Shown here: positions 17,120 to 26,019 of the stretch, piece by piece
Layout of the letters: each line of letters starts with the position of its first letter
Numbering within the stretch: position 1 is the stretch's first letter
DNA from: JASEHD01 sp964471945
GTDB lineage: Bacteria > Bacteroidota > Ignavibacteria > UBA10030 > SZUA-254
DNA length: 63,976 nucleotides
Direction: 5' to 3'
Assembly (NCBI GenBank): GCA_964471945.1
Contig: CAYYIJ010000003.1
Span: 1-63,976, forward strand
Notes under the pieces: model-generated
Databases searched by the model: none
Seen by the model: the letters and a program-made list of their open reading frames with translations, nothing else
Told to the model about the DNA's origin: nothing
Program-made: the position numbers and the translations under genes

Positions 17120-18202
17120 ATGAATATCACACACCAAACATACAAAGTTGGAATACGACGGCAAACCAGACAAATAAATGTTGGCGGAGTCCTGATTGGT
17201 GGTAATGCCCCGATCTCCGTGCAAACAATGACCAAGACTAGAACATCGGATGTTGTTGCAACGGTTGCACAAATAAAACAGGTGGAAGATGCTGGCTGCG
17301 ATATTATTCGTGTAACTGTAAACGATAAAGAAGCGGCAGAAGCAATCGCTGAGATTGTAAAACAATCTCCAATTCCTGTCGTAGCAGATATACATTTCAA
17401 TCATGTCTTTGCGTTAAAGTCAATTGAAGCAAATGTAGCAAAAGTTCGAATAAATCCAGGCAATATTGGAACTAAGGAAAGAATTCGGGAAGTTCTTAGT
17501 GCAGCGAAAAAGAAAAATATCCCCATTCGTATCGGTGTAAACTCTGGTTCGCTTGAGGAAGATATTTTACAAAAATATGGTTATCCAACTGCTGAGGCGC
17601 TCTTTGAAAGTGCAATGAGGCATGTTGAAATTTGTGAGGAGTTTGGATTCAAAGATATCATCATCTCCGCGAAATCAACTGATGTCAAATTGATGATTGA
17701 AACATACCGATTGATTGCTCAACGAACAGATATACCACTACATCTTGGAGTTACGGAAGCGGGTACAACAAAAGTCGGAACGATAAAGTCTGCGGTCGGA
17801 ATTGGAACGCTGTTAGCAGAAGGTATCGGTGACACGATTCGTGTTTCCCTGACCGACGATCCTGTCAAAGAAGTTGAGGTCGGAAAGGAGATTCTCCGTT
17901 CACTAAGTCTTGCGTCAAGAAATGTAGAATTGATTGCCTGTCCAACATGTGGACGTTTGGAGGTTGATCTTTTTAGCATTGTGAAAAAGCTTGAGGAAAA
18001 ACTTTCAGGAATTAAAAAACCGATAAAGATTGCTATTCTTGGCTGTGTAGTAAATGGTCCCGGCGAAGCAAGTGAAGCTGATATTGGTATAGCGGCGGGT
18101 AAAGGGATGGCTATATTGTATCGAAAAGGTGAGGTGATAAAGCATGTTAATGAAGACGAGATTGTTTTGACTGTTTTAGATGAAGTGGAGAAGTTCAAGT
18201 AA
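17120..18202 (+). CDS. ispG: 4-hydroxy-3-methylbut-2-en-1-yl diphosphate synthase
   Basis: A 360-residue iron-sulfur enzyme of the MEP isoprenoid pathway (GcpE). It converts MEcPP to HMBPP. The TIM-barrel part holds VQTMTKTRTSD and INPGNIG. The three cluster cysteines are C274 and C277 in ACPTCGR and C309 in LGCVVNGPGEA, with E316 as the fourth ligand position. This is the short, single-barrel type. ispD of the same pathway is at 61.3 kb. The 94-bp gap to nuoA contains no gene. Confidence 0.97.
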   Translation: MNITHQTYKVGIRRQTRQINVGGVLIGGNAPISVQTMTKTRTSDVVATVAQIKQVEDAGCDIIRVTVNDKEAAEAIAEIVKQSPIPVVADIHFNHVFALKSIEANVAKVRINPGNIGTKERIREVLSAAKKKNIPIRIGVNSGSLEEDILQKYGYPTAEALFESAMRHVEICEEFGFKDIIISAKSTDVKLMIETYRLIAQRTDIPLHLGVTEAGTTKVGTIKSAVGIGTLLAEGIGDTIRVSLTDDPVKEVEVGKEILRSLSLASRNVELIACPTCGRLEVDLFSIVKKLEEKLSGIKKPIKIAILGCVVNGPGEASEADIGIAAGKGMAILYRKGEVIKHVNEDEIVLTVLDEVEKFK

Positions 18203-18296
18203 AACTAATTAACCCAATTTTTTTTTGCAATTCTTCACAATATTTCCTAAATTTCCTTTCAATATTTTGAATAATCCTAAATTTTATTAAAATTCC

Positions 18297-18653
18297 ATGC
18301 TTGTTGATTACGTTCCCATCGGTATTATGATTGTGTTGGGCGTTGCGTTTGGTGTTATAATGTCGAAGGCAAGCGAATGGTTTGGTCCAAAAAATCCGAA
18401 CGACATCAAGCAGTCGATTTATGAAAGCGGCATGGAACCAATCCGCTCGGCACGCGAGAGGATGTCGATTAAATACTACATGGTTGCGATGCTGTTCATT
18501 ATTTTCGACATCGAAGTTGTGTTTCTTTATCCTTGGGCGGTGAACTTCAAACAATTAGGAATGTTTGGTCTCATCGAGATGTTTATCTTCATAGCGATTC
18601 TGATGATAGGTTTTGTGTATGTGTGGAAGAAAGGTGGGCTCAAATGGGATTAA
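18297..18653 (+). CDS. nuoA: NADH-quinone oxidoreductase subunit A
   Basis: A 118-residue membrane subunit of complex I with three hydrophobic helices. The conserved loop YESGMEPIRSARERMSIKYY and the following ALLFxxFDIExVFLYPWA-like stretch (here MLFIIFDIEVVFLYPWA) are diagnostic. It sits at the junction of the membrane arm and the quinone site. It is the first gene of a tight nuoABCDEF run and overlaps nuoB by 10 bp. Confidence 0.96.
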   Translation: MLVDYVPIGIMIVLGVAFGVIMSKASEWFGPKNPNDIKQSIYESGMEPIRSARERMSIKYYMVAMLFIIFDIEVVFLYPWAVNFKQLGMFGLIEMFIFIAILMIGFVYVWKKGGLKWD

Positions 18654-19192
18654 TGAAACATGACGAGCCGTTCATTACAACAAAATTAGATGACATTATT
18701 GCATGGGCACGAAAAAATTCATTGTGGCCCATGCCAATGGGAATATCTTGTTGTGCAATAGAAATGATGTCCTTCGCAGGTCCCCGGTACGATTGCTCGC
18801 GCTTCGGCTCTGAAGCATTTCGATTTTCACCACGCCAGAGTGATTTAATGATTGTTGCTGGAACGGTTACCTATAAAATGTCGCACGTTGTTCGAAAAAT
18901 TTATGATCAGATGCCTGATCCTAAATGGGTGATTGCGATGGGTGCTTGTACTTCAACAGGTGGAATGTATCGTGTATATTCAGTCGTACAGGGGATCGAC
19001 TTATTTATCCCAGTTGATGTTTATGTAGCTGGATGCCCACCTCGTCCGGATAATTTAATAAAGGGATTAATGGAAATTCAGAAAAAAATTGCGCGAGGTG
19101 AAAAACCAGGGCAAGTGGAAAAGGTATATATTCAAGAATTTATACAAAATAATGAAAGAAAAACTCCTCGAAAAACTGAAATTACATTTTAA
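18644..19192 (+). CDS. nuoB: NADH-quinone oxidoreductase subunit B
   Basis: A 182-residue subunit that carries cluster N2, the last iron-sulfur centre before quinone. The tandem cysteines C36-C37 in GISCCAIEMM, the cysteine of GACTSTGGMY and that of VAGCPPRPDN are all present. I chose the ATG at 18644 (MGLMKHDEP), because the longer open frame only reads through nuoA in another phase. The end overlaps nuoC by 41 bp, an unusually long overlap that implies translational coupling. Confidence 0.96.
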   Translation: MGLMKHDEPFITTKLDDIIAWARKNSLWPMPMGISCCAIEMMSFAGPRYDCSRFGSEAFRFSPRQSDLMIVAGTVTYKMSHVVRKIYDQMPDPKWVIAMGACTSTGGMYRVYSVVQGIDLFIPVDVYVAGCPPRPDNLIKGLMEIQKKIARGEKPGQVEKVYIQEFIQNNERKTPRKTEITF

Positions 19193-19634
19193 AGATTCCA
19201 TAGAATCGATTAACGAATTTCGGACTGAATTAACGATATTCATTAAAAATAATGATATCGTAAAGGTGTGCAAATTTCTCCACGATGACGAAGAGTTGCG
19301 ATTTGATTCATTACGGGATGTTTGTGGAGTCGATCAAAATAGAATGGGAGATCGATACGAAGTTATTTATAATCTTTTTTCTCTCCGAAACAAATTCCGT
19401 CTTCGACTTAAAGTCCGTATTGACGAAAATAATCCACATATTCCAACTGTTACATGCATTTGGCCCGCTGCAAATTATTCAGAGCGAGAAGCATACGATA
19501 TGTTTGGAATAATATTCGAAGGTCATCCTGACTTACGGCGGATTTATATGCCCGAGGAATTTGAATATCATCCGTTGCGGAAAGATTTCCCGCTTACGGG
19601 TCTCCCCGGCTCTCTTCCATTACCTCGCAAATAA
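19152..19634 (+). CDS. nuoC: NADH-quinone oxidoreductase subunit C
   Basis: A 160-residue hydrophilic subunit (30-kDa family). The signature ERExYDMFGI-like block reads EREAYDMFGIIFEGHPDLRR, and the end HPLRKDFPLTGL is typical. I chose the ATG at 19152 (MKEKLLEKL); the upstream extension of the frame overlaps nuoB further and looks non-coding. NuoC is a separate chain here, not fused to NuoD as in E. coli. The last residues are cut short compared with longer members, which matter little for function. Confidence 0.94.
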   Translation: MKEKLLEKLKLHFKDSIESINEFRTELTIFIKNNDIVKVCKFLHDDEELRFDSLRDVCGVDQNRMGDRYEVIYNLFSLRNKFRLRLKVRIDENNPHIPTVTCIWPAANYSEREAYDMFGIIFEGHPDLRRIYMPEEFEYHPLRKDFPLTGLPGSLPLPRK

Positions 19635-19646
19635 AAATCTATCCAA

Positions 19647-20903
19647 ATGGCATTAGATACTACACAGCAAGAAGCACGGCAAAGAATTCTCAAAGCATTA
19701 GAAGATCAACAAACAACCGTTACGTTTGATGATCCACTCGAGAATGATATGATATTGAATATGGGCCCGCAGCATCCGGCAACTCATGGTGTGCTTCGAT
19801 TACTTATTCGATTAGATGGGGAAACAATCGTTGCGGCAGTCCCCGACCTCGGTTACTTGCATCGTGGATATGAGAAGCTCGCAGAGAACATGAACTATCA
19901 TGAGTTCATTCCTCATACCGACCGGCTTGATTATCTTTCACCATTAGCTAATAATGTTGCATACGTTCTTGCCGTAGAGAAATTAGCTGGAATTGAAGTA
20001 CCACCAAGAGCACAATACATCCGTGTGATTTGTGCAGAGCTTGCGCGGCTCGCATCACACCTTGTCTGGCTTGGTACGATGGCGATGGACGTTGGCGCTG
20101 TAACGGTTTTGTTGTGGGGTTTCCGCGAGCGTGAGAAAATTCAGGATATCTGGGATATCTTGACAGGAGTCCGATTCACGACCAGTTTCACTAGGATCGG
20201 GGGATTGGCGAATGATATGTCGGCAGAAGTAATCTCAGCGATAAAAATATTTCTCGATGAGCTTCCTGCTTCTCTTGATGAGTGTGAGAACGTTCTTGTT
20301 CGAAATCGGATTTTTATCGATCGCTGTGAAGGAATCGGATATGTTTCGAAAGAAGATGCAATTGCAATGGGTTTAACAGGTCCGCTACTTCGCGCTTCAG
20401 GGGTTGATCATGATCTCCGCCGAGATGAACCATATCTTGTTTATGATCGCCTGGATTTTCATGTACCGGTTTATAACGATGGAGATGTTCTGGCTCGTTT
20501 TTATGTCCGCATGACCGAATTGCGAGAAAGTATAAAAATTATCCGTCAAGCATTAGAGAAACTGCCTGAAGGAAAAATTAAATCGCAAGAACCTAAAAAA
20601 GTTCTTCCACAAAAAGAAAAAGTATATGGAAAAATGGAAGAAATGATACATGACTTTATGTTAATTAATTTTGGTATTAATCCGCCAGCCGGCGAAGTAT
20701 ACCAAGCAATTGAGGCGTCGAAGGGTGAGCTTGGTTTTTATATCCAAAGTCGTGGTGAAGGATATCCATGGCGGCTTAAAATTCGATCTCCATCATTCAT
20801 AAATATCCAATCCCTACCGATGATGTTGCGGGGTGGGCTAATTTCCGATGTAGTCGCGGTAATTGGAAGCTTGGACCCTGTTATGGGTGAAGCAGATAAA
20901 TGA
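19647..20903 (+). CDS. nuoD: NADH-quinone oxidoreductase subunit D
   Basis: A 418-residue subunit (49-kDa family) that forms the quinone pocket with NuoB. The loop MGPQHPATHGVLRL with the quinone-contacting His, the GYLHRGYEKLAENM block and the C-terminal region MLRGGLISDVVAVIGSLDPV are clear. An N-terminal extension of about 35 polar residues precedes the conserved core. The final DPVMGEADK is a mild variant of the usual DPVMGEVDR. nuoE follows after 25 bp. Confidence 0.97.
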   Translation: MALDTTQQEARQRILKALEDQQTTVTFDDPLENDMILNMGPQHPATHGVLRLLIRLDGETIVAAVPDLGYLHRGYEKLAENMNYHEFIPHTDRLDYLSPLANNVAYVLAVEKLAGIEVPPRAQYIRVICAELARLASHLVWLGTMAMDVGAVTVLLWGFREREKIQDIWDILTGVRFTTSFTRIGGLANDMSAEVISAIKIFLDELPASLDECENVLVRNRIFIDRCEGIGYVSKEDAIAMGLTGPLLRASGVDHDLRRDEPYLVYDRLDFHVPVYNDGDVLARFYVRMTELRESIKIIRQALEKLPEGKIKSQEPKKVLPQKEKVYGKMEEMIHDFMLINFGINPPAGEVYQAIEASKGELGFYIQSRGEGYPWRLKIRSPSFINIQSLPMMLRGGLISDVVAVIGSLDPVMGEADK

Positions 20904-20928
20904 AAAATTAAAAAATTATTTATTACGA

Positions 20929-21393
20929 ATGTTGACACAAGAAAATCTTAAAAATATTGAAGTACTGAAGAAGCAATTTCCGGATACGAAATCGTTGACG
21001 ATACCGGCACTTCACATTGCACAGAGCCAATACGGTTGGATATCGGAAGAAACGATGAAGGAAGTTGCTCAAGTACTTAACCTACCGGTTAATCACGTTA
21101 TCGGTGTAGCAACATTCTATACAATGTTCAATAAAAAGCCGATTGGGAAATATCACATTCAGGTATGTACCAATGTTTCGTGTCAATTATTAGGGGCAGA
21201 AAAGTTAACAAAATATATTTGCAAGAAGCTAAACATAAAAGTCGGAGAAACCACAGCTGATAATAGATTCACTCTCTCAGAAGTAGAGTGCCTTGGCTCA
21301 TGCGGTACTGCACCAATGATGCAGATAAACGATACCTATCATGAGAATCTGACTATTGAAAAAATTGACACGCTTCTTCAGGAATTAAAATAG
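20929..21393 (+). CDS. nuoE: NADH-quinone oxidoreductase subunit E
   Basis: A 154-residue thioredoxin-like [2Fe-2S] subunit (24-kDa family). The cluster cysteines are seen in VCTNVSCQLLGA and VECLGSCGTAPMM, and VATFYTMFNKKPIG is the conserved strand before them. I chose the ATG at 20929 (MLTQENL); the longer frame overlaps nuoD. With NuoF it forms the NADH-oxidising tip of complex I. nuoF starts three bases after its stop. Confidence 0.96.
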   Translation: MLTQENLKNIEVLKKQFPDTKSLTIPALHIAQSQYGWISEETMKEVAQVLNLPVNHVIGVATFYTMFNKKPIGKYHIQVCTNVSCQLLGAEKLTKYICKKLNIKVGETTADNRFTLSEVECLGSCGTAPMMQINDTYHENLTIEKIDTLLQELK

Positions 21394-21395
21394 TC

Positions 21396-22700
21396 ATGCC
21401 CGAATTCACAGAAAAATTACTTCTTCCTAATATACCGAACCTCCACCGTATCGATATATATGAACAGCATAATGGATATCAAGCACTCCGCAAAGTTTTA
21501 GGGACGACACCAGATGCAGTGATTGACGAAGTGAAGAAGTCGAATCTCAAGGGGCGTGGTGGTGCCTGTTTCCCAACGGGGCTGAAATGGTCATTTATGC
21601 CCAAACAATCTTCAAAACCGAAATACCTTTGTGCAAACGGTGATGAGGGAGAACCCGGGACGTATAAAGACAGACAGATATTTGAGTTCAATCCTCATCT
21701 CTTCATCGAGGGATCTCTCATCGCAGCATATGCAATGGGAGTGCAGGTAATTTATGTTTACATTCGCGGCGAATACATCAAATGGATCAATCTTCTTCAG
21801 AAAGCTATAGATGATGCTTATTCAAAAAATTATATCGGGAAGAATATATTAGGTACAAGTTTTAACACCGAGATGTATATTTTTCGCGGTGCAGGTGCGT
21901 ACATCTGTGGTGAAGAGTCATCGTTGATGAATTCCATTGAAGGAGATCGTGGCTATCCTCGTGTAAAGCCGCCGTTCCCTGCACAAAATGGTTTATGGGG
22001 TTGTCCGACTACTATCAATAATATCGAGACGTTGTCTAATGTTCCGCTTATCATTAATCGCGGTGCTGAGTGGTATTCGAAAATCGGAGAGCCAAAGCAT
22101 CCAGGAACATTGTTATTCGGTGTTAGCGGACATGTGAACAAACCCGGAGTTTATGAGCTTCCAACGGGTACACTACTTTCTGAAATTATTTATAAATATG
22201 CAGGCGGTATTCCTGAAAATAAAAAGATTAAAGCTGTTATTCCTGGTGGTTCATCAACAAAATGGATTCGAGGCGAAGAGGTCGAGGGTGTGCGGATGGA
22301 CTCAGAATCGCTAAAAGATTACGATACATCTATCGGCACGGGAGGAATTATTGTTATGGATGAAGACACCGATGTTTTAAAAGTGCTTGCCCGTTTAATT
22401 CATTTCTATCATCATGAATCGTGCGGACAATGCACACCGTGCCGCGAGGGGTGTGGGTGGATGGAAAAAATAATCAAGCGTTTTATGGATGGTAAAGGAA
22501 CACTTGAAGACATCGATTTGCTCTTAAGTGTTGCAAACAATATCGAAGGTAATACTGTCTGTGCCCTTGGAGATGCTGCTGCTTGGCCTGTGCAAAGTGT
22601 CATAAAAATATTTAGGGAGGAATTTGAAAAATGGATTAATAAAACTTATCAAGAAAAAAAATACATCCCTCCGCCTCATCTAGTTACAGTTCAGCGTTAA
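21396..22700 (+). CDS. nuoF: NADH-quinone oxidoreductase subunit F
   Basis: A 434-residue subunit (51-kDa family) that binds NADH, FMN and cluster N3. The NADH/FMN loop is GRGGACFPTGLKW followed by CANGDEGEPGTYKDR; the cluster motif is CGQCTPCREGCGW with a downstream cysteine in EGNTVCALGDAAAW. nuoG would normally follow but does not: the next gene runs the other way and shares the last bases. The TTAA at 22697-22700 is palindromic and gives TAA stops to both nuoF and the minus-strand neighbour. nuoG-N must lie elsewhere. Confidence 0.97.
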   Translation: MPEFTEKLLLPNIPNLHRIDIYEQHNGYQALRKVLGTTPDAVIDEVKKSNLKGRGGACFPTGLKWSFMPKQSSKPKYLCANGDEGEPGTYKDRQIFEFNPHLFIEGSLIAAYAMGVQVIYVYIRGEYIKWINLLQKAIDDAYSKNYIGKNILGTSFNTEMYIFRGAGAYICGEESSLMNSIEGDRGYPRVKPPFPAQNGLWGCPTTINNIETLSNVPLIINRGAEWYSKIGEPKHPGTLLFGVSGHVNKPGVYELPTGTLLSEIIYKYAGGIPENKKIKAVIPGGSSTKWIRGEEVEGVRMDSESLKDYDTSIGTGGIIVMDEDTDVLKVLARLIHFYHHESCGQCTPCREGCGWMEKIIKRFMDGKGTLEDIDLLLSVANNIEGNTVCALGDAAAWPVQSVIKIFREEFEKWINKTYQEKKYIPPPHLVTVQR

Positions 22701-23110
22701 TTATTTTGTGCGCCTTCTCTGATCCATGTTCTGATTCCTTTTATTTGATTCTCATTTAATGGTGGACGATTCAAAGGCATTCGTTGCGCACCTGGGAGGC
22801 GACCCTCAATTGCCCAAACAAGCCGACTATTGTCTGGATTACCCGGAATGATGATCCCAATTTTTGTGAGGGCATCGTGCCAAGTTTCTAAGCTTAAATC
22901 TGCTGCAGGTTCATCGCTTGCATGGCAGCCGCCTGGTATTGCACAACCTACATGAAAAAGGAGTTGAACGTGATTATAATAACTTACATTGGAATCGGGA
23001 AATACAATTTTATTTATATCATCTCCAGCGAGTTCATCTTTGCAATTCCATGATCCCCATATTATTATTATGATCCATGCAATTTTCAAGAACCGAATTG
23101 TTATTAACAT
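22697..23110 (-). CDS. Exported cytochrome-like protein with CX5CH motif
   Basis: A 137-residue protein with an N-terminal hydrophobic signal (residues 5-20, ending near GSWNC, which is a poor lipobox). The mature part resembles the planctomycete-type cytochrome c / c-type domain: VGCAIPGGCHASDEPAADLSL, a PGNPDNSRLVW segment, QRMPLNRPPL and a terminal IRTWIREGA. The usual heme motif CXXCH is replaced by C-x5-C-H, a spacing that normally does not attach heme through the standard pathway. It is tail-to-tail with nuoF and divergent from ymdB. An electron-transfer or structural role in the periplasm is possible; heme binding is uncertain. Confidence 0.7.
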   Translation of the reverse strand: MLITIRFLKIAWIIIIIWGSWNCKDELAGDDINKIVFPDSNVSYYNHVQLLFHVGCAIPGGCHASDEPAADLSLETWHDALTKIGIIIPGNPDNSRLVWAIEGRLPGAQRMPLNRPPLNENQIKGIRTWIREGAQNN

Positions 23111-23250
23111 CGTTAGCTAATTTCGTTTGGTGGTATCAAATTTTATTAATGAAATGTAATTAAAATATGCATCACCATCAAATTAGTTTTAAGATTATTA
23201 GATTTCCGGTGATGATTTTTTGTTAAGACAAATTTTCTTATATTCATCTC

Positions 23251-24048
23251 ATGCAACAGAACATAATTAATATTCTCTTTATCGGTGATATTATCGGCAA
23301 ACCTGGGCTGGAACTTACCGAAACACTTATCAAGAATTACCTTCAAAAATATAAAATCGATCTCTGCATAGCCAACGGTGAAAATCTCACTGATGGTAAA
23401 GGTATCGACGAAAAAACAGCCGAGAGGGTTTTCAATTTGGGTGTTCATGTGATAACCGGTGGTAATCATCTTTGGGATAATTGGCACGCTCGGAAATTAT
23501 TAGCAGCAAATCGAAATGTCCTGAGGCCGCTGAATTATCCTTCGGAAAATCCTGGAAATGGTTTCGTTGTGTATGATTTAGGAAATAAAGGGAAGGTCGG
23601 TGTCCTTAATTTGCAGGGGCGCGTTTATATGCAGCCGATTGATTGTCCATTCAAAAGAGCAGTTTGGGCAGTATCAAAGATCAAGGAACATACAAAAGTA
23701 ATTATAGTCGATTTTCATGCAGAGGCATCGGCAGAAAAAATGGCATTAGGTTGGTATCTCGATGGTCAGGTATCGGCACTGATTGGTACGCATACCCATG
23801 TTCAAACTGCAGATGCAAGGATTCTTCCGCAAGGTACTGCATATATTACAGATGTCGGGATGACAGGACCCTATGATTCAATTATTGGAATGAAGAAAGA
23901 GATCGCATTAAAAAGATTTCTATTGCAAACTACATTTAAATACGAAGTTGCTTCCCATGATGTAAGGATGTGTGGTGTGTTTGTCCAGGTTGATATAGAG
24001 GTAGGAAAAGCATTGAAGTTTGAGAGATTTTGTTTCCCGGAATTTTGA
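23251..24048 (+). CDS. ymdB: YmdB-family metallophosphoesterase
   Basis: A 265-residue calcineurin-type phosphoesterase of the TIGR00282 family. Metal ligands are seen in FIGDIIGKPG, ANGENLTDGKG, TGGNHLWDN, DFHAEASAEK and GTHTHVQTAD. The Bacillus subtilis member is a 2',3'-cyclic nucleotide phosphodiesterase that affects biofilm and motility decisions. Length matches the family. It is 29 bp before folD on the same strand and divergent from the cytochrome-like gene. The 140-bp intergenic region upstream is AT-rich and holds no gene. Confidence 0.92.
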   Translation: MQQNIINILFIGDIIGKPGLELTETLIKNYLQKYKIDLCIANGENLTDGKGIDEKTAERVFNLGVHVITGGNHLWDNWHARKLLAANRNVLRPLNYPSENPGNGFVVYDLGNKGKVGVLNLQGRVYMQPIDCPFKRAVWAVSKIKEHTKVIIVDFHAEASAEKMALGWYLDGQVSALIGTHTHVQTADARILPQGTAYITDVGMTGPYDSIIGMKKEIALKRFLLQTTFKYEVASHDVRMCGVFVQVDIEVGKALKFERFCFPEF

Positions 24049-24076
24049 AGAGATTGAAACATTGAATAATTGATTT

Positions 24077-24958
24077 GTGTCAGCAACTATCATAGACGGC
24101 AAGAAAATAGCTGAAGATATTAAGCGCGAAATCAAGCTTGAGACCGAGAAGCTTAAAACCAATCACGGTATAATTCCCGGTTTAGCTTTTATTCTTGTAG
24201 GTGAGAATCCTGCTTCACAATCGTATGTCAAAATGAAAGGGAAGGGATGCGAGGAAATGGGATTTTATTCAATCACCGAAAAACTACCGGCTGATATTTC
24301 TGAAGAAAAAGTTCTCCAATTTATCAATCAACTCAATAGCGATCCCAAAATCCATGGCATACTCGTCCAACTACCATTACCCAAACATATCGATGAACAA
24401 AAAGTAATTGCAGCGATAGATTATAAAAAAGATGTCGATGGATTCCATCCGATCAACATTGGTAGATTAGTAATTGGTTTGCCATGTCTGAAACCGTGTA
24501 CACCTGCTGGAATACAGGAACTTCTCATCCGCAGCGGAAATGATCCATCCGGAAAACATGTTGTTGTACTTGGTAGGAGTAACATTGTAGGAAAACCTGT
24601 AATGAACATTTTGCTACAAAAACAAAAAGGTGCAAATGCAGTTGTAACGATTGCACATACGGGAGCAAAGAATATTTCCTACTATTCGAAGCAAGCCGAT
24701 GTTTTAATAGCCGCTATGGGAAAACCTGAATGTATCACCGGTGATATGATTAAACCGGGTGCAGTCGTTATTGATGTTGGAATAAATCGTGTAGAAGATT
24801 CAACAGCTAAGAATGGTTATCGGATTGTTGGAGATATTCACTTTGAATCAGCATCGAAAGTTGCAGGTGCAATCACTCCTGTTCCGGGTGGAGTGGGACC
24901 GATGACGATTGCCATGGTTTTGAAAAATACATTGCTCGCTGCACAGCAAAGCAAGTAA
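24077..24958 (+). CDS. folD: Bifunctional methylenetetrahydrofolate dehydrogenase/cyclohydrolase
   Basis: A 293-residue enzyme of one-carbon metabolism that interconverts 5,10-methylene- and 10-formyl-tetrahydrofolate. The catalytic segment VGENPASQSYVKMKGK with the conserved Lys, the HGILVQLPLPKHI loop and the NADP-site VLGRSNIVGKP are intact. The C-terminal PGGVGPMTIAMVL is diagnostic. The start is GTG at 24077. The gene sits 29 bp after ymdB. The 68 bp that follow before the GIY-YIG gene contain no obvious terminator. Confidence 0.97.
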   Translation: MSATIIDGKKIAEDIKREIKLETEKLKTNHGIIPGLAFILVGENPASQSYVKMKGKGCEEMGFYSITEKLPADISEEKVLQFINQLNSDPKIHGILVQLPLPKHIDEQKVIAAIDYKKDVDGFHPINIGRLVIGLPCLKPCTPAGIQELLIRSGNDPSGKHVVVLGRSNIVGKPVMNILLQKQKGANAVVTIAHTGAKNISYYSKQADVLIAAMGKPECITGDMIKPGAVVIDVGINRVEDSTAKNGYRIVGDIHFESASKVAGAITPVPGGVGPMTIAMVLKNTLLAAQQSK

Positions 24959-25026
24959 CGTTATGCTTGTCTAATTCGCTTCTCTGTATTATAACCTTTC
25001 TCGCCTAATGGCTGTAATTTTTCAAT

Positions 25027-25329
25027 TCATAATTCTTCGAGTAAAATCAACTCATCACTCAAGTTAAAGGTTGGATCATCTTTAACTTTCACAATTTCTA
25101 AAATTTCAAAAACAAATTTATCGGCACCGTATTCATTCCATTCTTTTTGAAGCTGTTCGTTGCGATGTCTTCCAATAGTGAGCATAAACTTATGACTGTT
25201 CAACGGACCTTCGAGGTTCAAACTGCTTCCAAGAAGTATCTTGCCATTAGCGGTGTTCTTTACCATGAAGACACCGGCTGGTTTCTTGCGTTCTTTAAAT
25301 TCTCTTTTGATTTCCTGTATTGATTTCAT
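25027..25329 (-). CDS. GIY-YIG nuclease family protein
   Basis: A 100-residue protein with a GIY-YIG-like core: GVFMVKNTANGKILLGSS, then HKFMLTIGRHRNEQLQKEW and FVFEILE. In place of the canonical GIY and YIG tripeptides it has GVF and LLG, as in a common group of stand-alone GIY-YIG proteins in environmental genomes. The catalytic Arg near HKFMLTIGRHR and the Glu of FEILE can be aligned. Family members usually run some 20 residues further, so the C-terminus may be clipped. It faces folD. Cellular role unknown. Confidence 0.7.
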   Translation of the reverse strand: MKSIQEIKREFKERKKPAGVFMVKNTANGKILLGSSLNLEGPLNSHKFMLTIGRHRNEQLQKEWNEYGADKFVFEILEIVKVKDDPTFNLSDELILLEEL

Positions 25330-25398
25330 TATCGTTGTCTTAAAGAAAGCGTGTAAATGTATGAAATGGAATTTTATTTAAAGTGCTTTCTATAATTT

Positions 25399-25872
25399 CT
25401 ACGGAAGTTGTTGCATTTTAGCTGATTCGTTGGTTCCCACTATCTTGTTCATTTGAATCGCACGGACGAGCGTATCGGGTTCATCTGTGCTAATGCGAAA
25501 CTTCTTACCGTTGGTGAGAGTTAGTTCCACTGCACGAAGGCCCGATATATTCCACAGCATATATCGTCCAGGTATCCAGCGAATTCCTCATCCTGCAAGC
25601 CAGGAATTGGTTACAGGTCGAGCATCGATTACATCCGATAGCTTGATCTGTTTTCGGATGAGTCCGGGTCCGAAACTGCATACCACATTGCCATTGTTGA
25701 TTTCCACTGTGAGTGATGCGAAGAGAAACAATGTGAGAAGTAGTAAGATACCAACCCCTACTTCGATGGGATGTATCGATCCACTTATCATGAAATTAAC
25801 AAGAATAACCGCTATTACAATTCCCACAGCAAAGATTATTATAGTGCCATATTGTCTGTGCCTAAGGTCCAT
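25399..25872 (-). pseudogene. Small membrane protein (bPH-like), broken by one in-frame TGA
   Basis: The frame starts with ATG at 25872, gives two membrane helices (TIIIFAVGIVIAVILVNFMI and GVGILLLLTLFLFASLTVEI) and a PH-like strand pattern. At codon 95 (25588-25590) it meets TGA and then continues in the same frame for 62 codons to TAG, reading GIRWIPGRYMLWNISGLRAV and VELTLTNGKKFRISTDEPD. Upstream and downstream parts fit one known protein type in which the interrupted position is a Trp before GIR, so TGG to TGA is the simplest explanation. TGA is a normal stop in other genes here (uvrB for example), so recoding is unlikely. Sequencing error is the alternative. Confidence 0.7.
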
Positions 25873-26019
25873 TAGTTATTTCTTGTAGCTTACCTGCCTC
25901 GAAATACTTTTATTAATAATTCTTTCCTTGTATCCAATTTAATAAAACTCTGTTCTAACGTCAAATTTATATATCAGAGGTTGCAAGTGCCATCATACCA
26001 GCATAATAATAATTTATTT

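Noticed and set aside
17719..18198. A 159-codon minus-strand open frame opposite ispG
   Set aside because: A shadow of the well-conserved ispG coding frame; Ser/Pro-rich with no domain.
23170..23220. CATCACC/GGTGATG inverted repeat followed by TTTTTT as a terminator
   Set aside because: It lies between two divergent genes, where no plus-strand transcript is expected to end, and the loop of about 31 bases is too long for an intrinsic terminator.
25588..25590. UGA recoded as Trp or selenocysteine
   Set aside because: uvrB, the second nucleotidyltransferase and other genes here end in TGA with overlapping downstream starts, so TGA is a normal stop. One break does not support recoding.
25487..25888. 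A 133-codon plus-strand open frame opposite the bPH-like gene
   Set aside because: It is the complement of a minus-strand gene that has membrane helices and recognisable motifs. The plus-strand product has no family features.
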